Of a DNA stretch of 6,802 bases, positions 1 through 5,987 are shown piece after piece. Under the pieces are notes generated by a model. The model was not told the DNA's origin. It did no database searches and worked only from the letters and a program-made list of their open reading frames with translations. The DNA is taken from contig CASEPH010000193.1 in NCBI GenBank assembly GCA_949289625.1, positions 1 through 6,802 on the forward strand. The letters are read 5' to 3'. The translations under genes were made by a program, and so were the position numbers. The stretch comes from an uncultured Clostridia bacterium. GTDB taxonomy: Bacteria > Bacillota_A > Clostridia > Oscillospirales > Oscillospiraceae. Numbering within the stretch: the first letter of the stretch is position 1; every line of letters begins with the position of its first letter.

Positions 1-382
1 CATCCGGGTGATTGTCGTGCGGGACAGCGATTTGAAAAAGCGGATCCGCCAGCAGGCGGAGACGCAGCCCATGGTGGAAGAGGCGGACGTGCTTCTGGTG
101 TTTTGCGCAACGGATCGCACGGACTTTGTAATGCCCTGCGGGCAATACGGCTATGTGGTGGATATGTCCTTGGCAACGGGCTTTGCTCTGCTGGAGGCGG
201 CGGAGCAGGGGCTGGACACCTGCATCATCTGCGCTTTCCGGGAGGAGGCTGTCAAGGAACTGTTGGATATTCCGGAGAAGGCTCGTGTGGTTTCTATGGT
301 GGCACTTGGCTATGGATCGGACGACAGCCCCCGGAAGGTCAAAAAGCCTTTGGAAGAAATCGTCAGTTATGAGCGGTTTTGA
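1..382 (+). CDS. Nitroreductase-family FMN protein, C-terminal part (5' end outside window)
   Basis: About 126 codons are visible, open from the left edge to a TGA at 380-382. The first in-frame GTG (position 8) is probably not the start, because the reading frame continues upstream and the segment IRVIVVRDSDLKKRI resembles the internal strand that follows the S-x-N-x-QPW region of nitroreductases. Other family-like parts are the hydrophobic helix DMSLATGFALLEAAEQGLDTCII, the strand VVSMVALGYG, and the ending KKPLEEIVSYERF, which is typical of small (about 170-residue) NAD(P)H:FMN nitroreductases. Such proteins bind FMN as dimers and reduce nitro compounds, quinones or other electrophiles in the cytoplasm; the substrate cannot be read here. 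The FMN-binding N-terminal third is missing from the window, so intactness is unknown. It runs in the same direction as the transporter genes, 69 bp upstream, with no clear terminator between. Family assignment is fairly sure and the role is not. Confidence 0.8.
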   Translation, partial: IRVIVVRDSDLKKRIRQQAETQPMVEEADVLLVFCATDRTDFVMPCGQYGYVVDMSLATGFALLEAAEQGLDTCIICAFREEAVKELLDIPEKARVVSMVALGYGSDDSPRKVKKPLEEIVSYERF

Positions 383-403
383 GGGAAAACAAAAAGGCAG
401 TTT

Positions 404-420
404 CCGGTGAAAACCGGTGA
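404..420. repeat. Short tandem direct repeat that also forms a small hairpin
   Basis: CCGGTGA occurs at 404-410 and again at 414-420, a 10-bp period (one helical turn). The same bases also form a perfect 5-bp hairpin, CCGGT (404-408) / GAAA tetraloop / ACCGG (413-417). It lies 16 bp upstream of the Shine-Dalgarno sequence of the binding-protein gene. It has no T-run after it, so it is not a normal terminator. It could be an operator half-site pair, a small 5'-leader structure or chance; the sequence alone cannot decide. Confidence 0.35.
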
Positions 421-451
421 TTGTAAAATATGAAAAAGGAGAAGAGATGTT

Positions 452-2023
452 ATGAAAAAGAAGTTGCTGCGGATTTTTGCCTCCGTACTATGTCTCTGCA
501 TGCTGACGACCGCATGCGGCGGCGGCACGGACGATTCCGGGAATGGCGGCGATGAGGGGGCGACAAAAGATACCCTGACCATTGCCGTCCAGGCGGATAT
601 GGCAGATAAAGACCCGATCAACGGCAGCACAACCAACGACACAGTCAAAATCAAGGCCCAGGTCTATGAGACCCTGATCGAGCGCACCGTGCCGGACGGC
701 GAGTATCAGCCTCTGCTGGCCGAGTCCTGGGAATTCAACGACGATGCCACGGAACTGACGATCACTCTTCGCGAGGGTATCATGTGCCACAACGGGGAGC
801 CTCTGACCTCCTCGGATTGTCTCTTCTCCCTTCAGTGCATCCGGGAGAGCGCCAACACCTCTGTCACAGACCATATGGATCTGGAAAACAGCTATGTGGT
901 GGACGACCGGACCTTTGTCATCGTGATGGATGAGCCCTATATGCCTGTGATCGCCAATCTTTCCTTCCCGGTCTGCGTGATGTTCAGCCAGAAGGGATAT
1001 GAGGAAGGAAATGGTGACTGGGCCAACATGGACATCGGCACGGGTCCCTATACCTGGGGCGACTGGTCCATTGGCAGCAGCGTGAGCCTGGTGGGCTTTG
1101 ACGACTATTATGTGGAAGGCCAGCCGGCTATCAAGAACGTGGAGTTCCGGGTGATCTCCGAGGACGGCAACCGCTACATCGAGGTGGAGACCGGCGGCGC
1201 CGACATGTGCTATAACCTCTCTGGCGTAGATATCGAGGCCGCCGAGGCCAACTCCGATGTGGTGGTCTTCCGTGAGTATACGACGGACAACTGTTATCTG
1301 AGCTTCAATCTGCGGAATTCCCCCTTCGATGATGTCCGCGTCCGCCAGGCCATCGCCTATGCACTGGATATCGACGGCGCTTGGGAAGTCTGCATGGATG
1401 GCGTCGGTCAGCCTGCAGAGGGTTTGCTGCCCAGCAATATCCCGGACTCTATCGCTGCCACGGACTCTCCCTATCACGTGGATTATCCTGTCTATGAGTA
1501 TAATCTCGAAAAGGCAAGAGAGTTGCTGGCAGAGGCTGGTTATCCCGATGGATTCTCCTGCAGATACCATGTGGGGCACATGGCCGTGCGGCAGGCTTAC
1601 GGCGAGTTCTTCGCCAACGCGCTGAGCCAGATCGGCATTGATGTTGAGATCGTTGCTTTGGACGCCGCTACCAACTCTCAGGCTCTGAAGGTTCAGCACG
1701 ACTTTGATATCTATACCTGGGGCATCTCCGCCACCAACGGAGATATCGATTATGCCAACCGGTTCTTCTATACTGACAATGCCAACAACATTTTCGGCTA
1801 CAGCGATCCTGAGATGGACGCTCTGATTGATGCCGCTGCTATGGAGGTCGACTCTGACAAGCGCAGTGAGCTGAATGCTGAGATCCAGCAGAAGGTTCTG
1901 GATGAGTGCATCATCGTTTCCATCTACCAGCAGGAGGACATTCACTGCTACACCAGTGATCTGCAGGGCTTCCGCAATGGCGCGTATCAGGCCCCGCTGC
2001 TGAAGTATTGCTACTTTGCGTAA
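452..2023 (+). CDS. ABC transporter family 5 solute-binding lipoprotein (DppA/OppA type)
   Basis: A 523-residue extracytoplasmic receptor for a peptide-like ligand, the usual length for SBP_bac_5 proteins. Residues 1-21 are a lipoprotein signal peptide (MKKKLLR, then a hydrophobic core) ending LTTA before Cys22, the expected lipidation site. A flexible Gly/Asp-rich linker (about 23-40) follows. The family fold starts near residue 40. Family-like segments are YETLIERTVPDGEYQPLLAESW (from Tyr72), the LREGIMCHNGEPLTSSD region, RQAIAYALDIDGAW, and W423 to D433 (WGISATNGDID). The last corresponds roughly in place to the GDxxD stretch of E. coli DppA that helps hold the ligand amino terminus. The start at 452 is supported by AAGGAG at 436-441, 10 nt upstream. 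The permease and ATPase genes follow. The mature protein carries 11 cysteines besides Cys22, which is odd for an exported receptor. Ligand (dipeptide, oligopeptide, modified peptide or other) is not determined. Confidence 0.95.
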   Translation: MKKKLLRIFASVLCLCMLTTACGGGTDDSGNGGDEGATKDTLTIAVQADMADKDPINGSTTNDTVKIKAQVYETLIERTVPDGEYQPLLAESWEFNDDATELTITLREGIMCHNGEPLTSSDCLFSLQCIRESANTSVTDHMDLENSYVVDDRTFVIVMDEPYMPVIANLSFPVCVMFSQKGYEEGNGDWANMDIGTGPYTWGDWSIGSSVSLVGFDDYYVEGQPAIKNVEFRVISEDGNRYIEVETGGADMCYNLSGVDIEAAEANSDVVVFREYTTDNCYLSFNLRNSPFDDVRVRQAIAYALDIDGAWEVCMDGVGQPAEGLLPSNIPDSIAATDSPYHVDYPVYEYNLEKARELLAEAGYPDGFSCRYHVGHMAVRQAYGEFFANALSQIGIDVEIVALDAATNSQALKVQHDFDIYTWGISATNGDIDYANRFFYTDNANNIFGYSDPEMDALIDAAAMEVDSDKRSELNAEIQQKVLDECIIVSIYQQEDIHCYTSDLQGFRNGAYQAPLLKYCYFA

Positions 2024-2060
2024 AAGACTTCTCCGGGTCAAGGGTTTGATTTGATCCAAG

Positions 2061-2105
2061 GGATGGGTGGATAATACCACAATTATTCACCCATCCTATT
2101 TTTTT
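2061..2105 (+). terminator. Intrinsic terminator between binding-protein and permease genes
   Basis: The arms GGATGGGTGGATAAT (2061-2075) and ATTATTCACCCATCC (2082-2096) pair over 15 bp with a single internal G-U wobble and a 6-nt loop (ACCACA). They are followed by TA and seven Ts (2099-2105). This is a textbook Rho-independent terminator on the + strand, 38 nt past the stop codon of the binding-protein gene. It sits inside what otherwise looks like one operon. It probably ends most transcripts after the receptor gene, with read-through supplying the membrane components, and the stem may also protect the upstream message from 3' exonucleases. I found no convincing promoter between it and the permease start. 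Confidence 0.9.
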
Positions 2106-2116
2106 CACATGACAGC

Positions 2117-2146
2117 AAAAAGAGCGGCGTCCTTCAGGGCTGCCGC
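2117..2146 (-). terminator. Possible weak minus-strand terminator or relic hairpin
   Basis: GCGGC (2124-2128) pairs with GCCGC (2142-2146), extended by a G-U pair and a short CC/GG inner stem. Read on the minus strand the hairpin is followed by TCTTTTT (complement of 2117-2123), the pattern of an intrinsic terminator for leftward transcription. On the + strand no T-run follows, so it should not stop rightward transcription. No minus-strand gene lies nearby, so it may be a decayed bidirectional terminator or simply a leader hairpin ahead of the permease gene. It does not cover the Shine-Dalgarno region near 2158-2162. Confidence 0.25.
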
Positions 2147-2171
2147 ACTGGTTGAGTGAGGAAAACGAACT

Positions 2172-3155
2172 ATGCTGAAATACATCATCAAGCGAATTTT
2201 ATGGATCATTCCCATATTGATCGGTGTTACCATCGTTGTCTTTACAATCCTTTACTTCTCCCCTGGTGACCCCGCCTATTTGGCCTTGGGCGACAATGCT
2301 ACGCCGGAGGCTGTAGAGGCCTATCGTATTGAAATGGGAATCAACGGGACCTACTGGGAGCGGTTGGGACGAACGCTGCTGGGGCTGATTCAGGGTGATC
2401 TCGGGATTTCCTATCGCTCCAGAACTCCGGTTCTGGATGAACTGTTGGTCCGCTTCTCCGTAACCTTCAATATCTCCGCATGGAGCATCGTCCTTGGCAT
2501 CATACTTGGAATATTCTTCGGGATCGTGGCGGCGCTGAAGCAGAACACCATCCTGGACTCTCTGTGCACAGGGTGCGCTTTGTTTGGGATTTCCATGCCG
2601 ATGTTCTGGCAGGGCCTGATGCTGATCCTGATTTTCTCCGTCGGATTGGGCTGGCTTCCGGCTTCGGGCTACGGGAATAGCTGGACGCAGATGATCATGC
2701 CAGTGGTCGCACTGGGCGTGAATTCCTCCGCCACGATCATGCGGACTACCCGCAGTTCCATGCTGGAAGTCATGCGGCAGGATTATATCCGCACTGCCAA
2801 GGCCAAAGGACAGACTTACTGGATGGTGATCCTGCGGCATGCGCTGAAGAACGCTATGATCCCCATCGTCACCGTGATCGGTTTGCAGCTGGGTGTTCTG
2901 CTGGCCGGATCCATCGTTACAGAGGTGATCTTCTCCATCAACGGCGTTGGAAAGTATCTGGTGGATTCCATGAATGCCCGGGATTATGCTGCTGTACAGG
3001 GGTGTGTGCTGCTGATCGCATTTGTCTCGGCCATTTTGAATCTGATTGTGGATATCATCTACACATTTATTGATCCCCGCATGAAGACCATGTATGAGAG
3101 CGCTAAGGGAGGGTTCTTCCGTTTCAAGAAGAGAGGAGAGAAGAAGGCAGCATGA
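2172..3155 (+). CDS. dppB: ABC transporter permease, DppB/OppB family
   Basis: A 327-residue inner-membrane subunit of a peptide/nickel-class importer, of normal family length. It starts with a short basic N-terminus (MLKYIIKRI) and TM1 at about 9-29. The extracytoplasmic loop (about 30-98) carries the PGDPAYLALGDNATPE and GDLGISYRSRTPV segments characteristic of DppB-type permeases. Further membrane segments lie near 101-121, 133-158, 174-189, 229-254 and 278-300, six in all. The cytoplasmic coupling (EAA) loop runs from Tyr205 (YIRTAKAKGQTYWMVILRHA, then LKNAMIP) and should dock on an ATPase. It ends with the family-typical FIDPRMK plus a basic tail. Start at 2172 is preceded by a modest GAGG (2158-2161, 10 nt spacing). 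Its stop overlaps the next permease start by ATGA (3152-3155), indicating translational coupling. The symbol reflects family; substrate is not proven. Confidence 0.95.
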   Translation: MLKYIIKRILWIIPILIGVTIVVFTILYFSPGDPAYLALGDNATPEAVEAYRIEMGINGTYWERLGRTLLGLIQGDLGISYRSRTPVLDELLVRFSVTFNISAWSIVLGIILGIFFGIVAALKQNTILDSLCTGCALFGISMPMFWQGLMLILIFSVGLGWLPASGYGNSWTQMIMPVVALGVNSSATIMRTTRSSMLEVMRQDYIRTAKAKGQTYWMVILRHALKNAMIPIVTVIGLQLGVLLAGSIVTEVIFSINGVGKYLVDSMNARDYAAVQGCVLLIAFVSAILNLIVDIIYTFIDPRMKTMYESAKGGFFRFKKRGEKKAA

Positions 3156-3997
3156 AAAAACACAGTATGCTCTCCGAAATCTGGAGACGTTTTAAAAAGA
3201 ACAAGCAGGCTCTGGTGGGTCTGATCGTTTTGATCCTCTTTGTTCTGATCGCTGTTTTTGCCGATCAGATCGCGCCATACGGATATGATGACCAGGACGC
3301 CAGCCGTGCGATGATCGCCCCTTGCTCAGAGTACATTTTTGGCACTGACAACCTGGGACGGGATCAGCTGAGCCGCCTGATCTACGGGAGCCGATATTCT
3401 CTGGCCATCGGTTTCCTTGCGGTCGGAATTTCCGTCATTACCGGCGGGATCTTGGGCGTCCTGGCGGCCTACTATCCCAAGCTGGATAATATCATCATGC
3501 GCTGCATGGATCTGTTTATGGCCATTCCCCAGATGCTGCTGGCCATGTGCATCGTCACAGCGCTGGGTTCCAGCCTGTTCAACCTGATGCTGGCTGTGGG
3601 CCTTTCCTCCACGCCAAAATTTGCCCGTGTGGTGCGGGCGGCCGTGCTGTCAACCAGAGAGCAGGAGTTTATCGAGGCGGCACGAGCCATTGGAGCCAAC
3701 AACTGGCGCATCATTGTCCACCACATTCTGCCCAATTCCATTTCTTCTCTGATCGTGCAGGCTACCCTGGCTATGGCGGGCGCCATCATTTCTGCATCCG
3801 CCCTGAGCTTCCTGGGATTTGGTATCCAGGCTCCGCTGCCGGAGTGGGGCGCAATGCTGTCCACCGGACGGCGGTATATTCGTACAGAGCCATATCTCAC
3901 GGTCATTCCGGGCCTTGCCATCATGGTGGTGGTCTATGCGCTGAACGTGGTGGGAGACGGCCTGCGGGACTGCCTGGATCCCAGACTGAAGAAGTAA
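3152..3997 (+). CDS. dppC: ABC transporter permease, DppC/OppC family
   Basis: A 281-residue partner of the preceding permease; together they form the membrane channel. The N-terminal OppC-type segment (WRRFKKNKQALVGLIVLILF, residues 11-30) includes TM1 (about 18-38). The conserved extracytoplasmic motif FGTDNLGRDQLSRLIYGSR lies at 63-81. Later membrane segments lie near 84-106, 118-138, 139-155, 197-219 and 250-267. The EAA coupling loop is canonical, EFIEAARAIGANNW at 172-185, followed by the HHILPNS segment. The C-terminal signature NVVGDGLRDCLDPRLKK is the usual end of this family, so the gene is complete. The start codon overlaps the upstream stop by 4 bp; candidate Shine-Dalgarno sequences are AGGAG (3134-3138) and the closer AAGG (3144-3147), both within the end of the upstream gene. 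The first ATPase gene follows after 19 bp. Confidence 0.95.
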   Translation: MKKHSMLSEIWRRFKKNKQALVGLIVLILFVLIAVFADQIAPYGYDDQDASRAMIAPCSEYIFGTDNLGRDQLSRLIYGSRYSLAIGFLAVGISVITGGILGVLAAYYPKLDNIIMRCMDLFMAIPQMLLAMCIVTALGSSLFNLMLAVGLSSTPKFARVVRAAVLSTREQEFIEAARAIGANNWRIIVHHILPNSISSLIVQATLAMAGAIISASALSFLGFGIQAPLPEWGAMLSTGRRYIRTEPYLTVIPGLAIMVVVYALNVVGDGLRDCLDPRLKK

Positions 3998-4016
3998 GCG
4001 GGGAAAGGAGCACAGT

Positions 4017-4991
4017 ATGGCTGAAAATATATTGGAAGTGCAAGATCTTGAGATCCGCTATGTGACGGATGAGGAAACTGTGCGGGCGGTGAATGACATC
4101 ACCTTCTCCCTGGAGCGGGGCGAGAGCATCGGCCTGGTGGGAGAGACCGGCGCCGGAAAGACCACCACGGCCCTTGGAATTATGGGCCTGGTGCCGGATC
4201 CGCCGGGAGAGATCGTGAACGGATCGATTTTGTTTGAGGGAGAGGATCTGCTGAAGCTCTCAGAAAAGCAGATGCGCCGAATCCGGGGCGGAAAGATCTC
4301 CATGATCTTCCAGGACCCCATGACCTCCTTGAACCCGGTGACACGGGTGGGGGATCAGATCGCGGAAGTGATCCTGCTGCACAACAAGATCTCAAAGGCC
4401 GAGGCCCGGAAGCGTGCTATGGAGATGCTGGAGCAGGTAGGCATCCCCGGCGCCCGCTGTGACGACTATCCCCACCAGTTTTCCGGCGGCATGAAGCAGC
4501 GGGTGATGATCGCCATTGCCCTGGCCTGCAGCCCGGAACTGCTGATCGCTGACGAGCCTACCACCGCTCTGGACGTGACGATCCAGGCACAGGTGCTGGA
4601 GCTGATGAAAAAGCTGAAACAGGAATACCAGACCTCTCTGATCCTTATCACCCATGATCTGGGTGTCGTGGCCAAGATCTGCGACAAAGTAGCGGTGGTC
4701 TATGCCGGGGAGATCGTGGAATCCGGGACCCTCAAAGATATCTATACTGACAAAAGGCATCCCTACACCATCGGCTTGTTTGACTCTCTGCCGGATATTG
4801 AAAACGGCACATCTGCGCTGAAAGTGATCCAGGGCATGGTGCCGGACCCTGCAAATCTTCCGGACGGATGCAAATTCCATCCCAGATGTCCCTATGCGAC
4901 AGAGGCCTGCCAGACCGGAAAGATCGAGCCAGTGAAGATTTCGGACACCCACATGGTCCGCTGCAACCGCTTTTCTGACACGGAGGTTTGA
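4017..4991 (+). CDS. dppD: ABC transporter ATPase, DppD/OppD family
   Basis: A 324-residue cytoplasmic ATPase powering the importer, one of an unlike pair. Walker A is GETGAGKT (42-49; the usual form is GESGSGKS), the Q-loop glutamine is Q99 ([10 protein letters not shown]), the signature is the canonical SGGMKQR (156-162), Walker B with catalytic glutamate is IADEP (D179, E180), the D-loop is TALD, and the switch histidine is H213 (ITHDLGVV). All residues needed for hydrolysis are present. The C-terminal oligopeptide-type domain ([14 protein letters not shown] onward) has four cysteines at 285, 291, 298 and 316 (C-x5-C-x6-C-x17-C). Dpp-type ATPases of known structure bind a [4Fe-4S] cluster with a C-terminal cysteine motif of this kind. 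The start at 4017 is preceded by AAAGGAG (4004-4010), 6 nt away. The second ATPase start lies 2 nt past the stop. Family is sure; substrate is not shown. Confidence 0.95.
   Translation: MAENILEVQDLEIRYVTDEETVRAVNDITFSLERGESIGLVGETGAGKTTTALGIMGLVPDPPGEIVNGSILFEGEDLLKLSEKQMRRIRGGKISMIFQDPMTSLNPVTRVGDQIAEVILLHNKISKAEARKRAMEMLEQVGIPGARCDDYPHQFSGGMKQRVMIAIALACSPELLIADEPTTALDVTIQAQVLELMKKLKQEYQTSLILITHDLGVVAKICDKVAVVYAGEIVESGTLKDIYTDKRHPYTIGLFDSLPDIENGTSALKVIQGMVPDPANLPDGCKFHPRCPYATEACQTGKIEPVKISDTHMVRCNRFSDTEV
4982..4986 (+). promoter_or_regulatory. Ribosome binding site deciding the start of the second ATPase
   Basis: GGAGG at 4982-4986 lies inside the last codons of the first ATPase gene and 7 nt upstream of ATG 4994. 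An in-frame TTG at 4988, which would add two residues (M-S) and overlap the upstream stop, is only 1 nt from the GGAGG and is too close to be used. ATG 4994 is therefore the preferred start. Confidence 0.75.
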
Positions 4992-4993
4992 GT

Positions 4994-5956
4994 ATGGCTG
5001 AAATTTTAAGAGTAGAAGATCTGACAAAGTATTTTGCCACCAAAAAGGGGACGCTCCATGCAGTGGACGGTGTTACCTTCAGCGTTCAAGAAGGACAGAC
5101 GCTTGGAATTGTGGGAGAATCTGGATGCGGTAAATCCACCCTGGGACGGGTGATCCTGCACCTGCATGAGAGGACGGGCGGCCGGATCATCTTTCAGGGA
5201 AAGGATATCTCGGATGTGACCAAGACGGAGCTGAAGGAGCTTCGCAAGGATATGCAGATCATTTTCCAGGATCCCTATGCTTCCCTAAACCCCAGAATGT
5301 CCATTGGAGATATCATTGCAGAGCCGTTGAAGATCTATAAACTTTGCGGATCCAAGCAGGAACAGCAGAAAAAGGTCCATGAGATCATGGACGTGGTGGG
5401 CCTGGCGGAGCGGACTTACAGCCTGTATCCCCATGAGCTGGACGGCGGCCGCCGCCAGCGCGTGGGGATCGCCCGGGCGCTGATCCTGGATCCCAAGCTA
5501 GTGGTCTGCGACGAGCCGGTCTCCGCCCTGGATGTATCCATTCAGGCACAGATCCTGAACCTGATGATGGAACTCCAGAAGGAGCGGCATCTCACGTATC
5601 TGTTCATCACGCATAACCTGTCCGTGGTCAAGCACATCTCTGATGATATCACGGTGATGTATCTGGGGCAAATGGTGGAGAAGGCCGGATCTTCTGAAAT
5701 CTTTGCCCACCAGTATCATCCATATACCAAGGCACTGATTTCCGCAATTCCGCTGCCCAAGTATAACGCTCCGGATAACCAGATCATTTTGAAGGGAGAG
5801 ATTACTTCCCCCATCAATGTGACAAAGTCCTGCCGCTTTGCGCCGAGATGCATGTACGCAAAGCCGGAGTGCTTTGAGAAGGAGCCTCAGTTGGAAGAAA
5901 TCGAAAAAGATCATTTTGTCAAGTGCCATTTTGTCCGTGAGATCAATGGCCTGTGA
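4994..5956 (+). CDS. dppF: ABC transporter ATPase, DppF/OppF family, with variant signature motif
   Basis: With the ATG 4994 start this is a 320-residue ATPase, the second of the pair. Walker A is GESGCGKS (41-48), the Q-loop glutamine is Q92 (FQDPYASLNP), Walker B is VCDEP (D173, E174), the D-loop is SALD, and the switch histidine is H207 (ITHNLSVV, with Asn where Asp usually follows). The ABC signature reads DGGRRQR (150-156): the serine of the usual SGGQRQR is Asp and the glutamine is Arg. Ser normally contacts the ATP gamma-phosphate bound by the partner, so one of the two composite ATP sites is probably weakened. From memory, related clostridial transporters share this form, so it is likely a clade trait and not damage. 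The C-terminal domain has Cys280, 286, 293 and 311, with exactly the same spacing as the first ATPase, consistent with a [4Fe-4S] site. A C-S lyase gene follows after 31 bp with no terminator. Confidence 0.95.
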   Translation: MAEILRVEDLTKYFATKKGTLHAVDGVTFSVQEGQTLGIVGESGCGKSTLGRVILHLHERTGGRIIFQGKDISDVTKTELKELRKDMQIIFQDPYASLNPRMSIGDIIAEPLKIYKLCGSKQEQQKKVHEIMDVVGLAERTYSLYPHELDGGRRQRVGIARALILDPKLVVCDEPVSALDVSIQAQILNLMMELQKERHLTYLFITHNLSVVKHISDDITVMYLGQMVEKAGSSEIFAHQYHPYTKALISAIPLPKYNAPDNQIILKGEITSPINVTKSCRFAPRCMYAKPECFEKEPQLEEIEKDHFVKCHFVREINGL

Positions 5957-5987
5957 TGATTATATTTGAGGTTAGAAAGAGGTAGGG

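Noticed and set aside
408..421. Possible catabolite-control (cre-like) site, TGAAAACCGGTGAT
   Set aside because: It departs from the cre consensus at the central CG and at the 3' half-site, leaving too few matches to claim.
401..429. Possible promoter for the receptor gene (TTTCCG, 17 bp, TAAAAT)
   Set aside because: The -35 matches TTGACA at only three positions, and the predicted transcript would start directly on the Shine-Dalgarno sequence.
488..2080. A 530-codon open frame on the minus strand covering nearly the whole receptor gene
   Set aside because: It mirrors the codon bias of the real gene, has a low-complexity V/I/D/G/H-rich composition without recognisable domains, and would begin inside the loop/stem of the forward terminator with no ribosome binding site. 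The + strand frame has a lipobox and clear family motifs.
2199..2840. Minus-strand open frame of 213 codons inside the first permease gene (and similar ones in both ATPase genes at 4392-5027 and 5498-5929)
   Set aside because: These are antisense shadows of strongly supported genes, with no recognisable motif or ribosome binding site.
3547..4065. A + strand 172-codon frame overlapping the end of the second permease and the start of the first ATPase
   Set aside because: It is out of frame with both genes, rich in G/H/A/R, and lacks a family motif; the permease and ATPase frames are continuous with their expected C- and N-terminal motifs, so there is no frameshift to explain.
4988..4993. TTG start for the second ATPase overlapping the previous stop codon
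   Set aside because: GGAGG at 4982-4986 is only 1 nt from this TTG but 7 nt from ATG 4994, so the ATG is favoured.
5937..5966. Possible promoter before the C-S lyase (GTGAGA, 18 bp, TATATT)
   Set aside because: The -10 is good (5 of 6) but the -35 matches only 4 of 6, and such patterns are common by chance; with no terminator after the ATPase gene, co-transcription explains expression. A mapped 5' end near 5973 would revive it.
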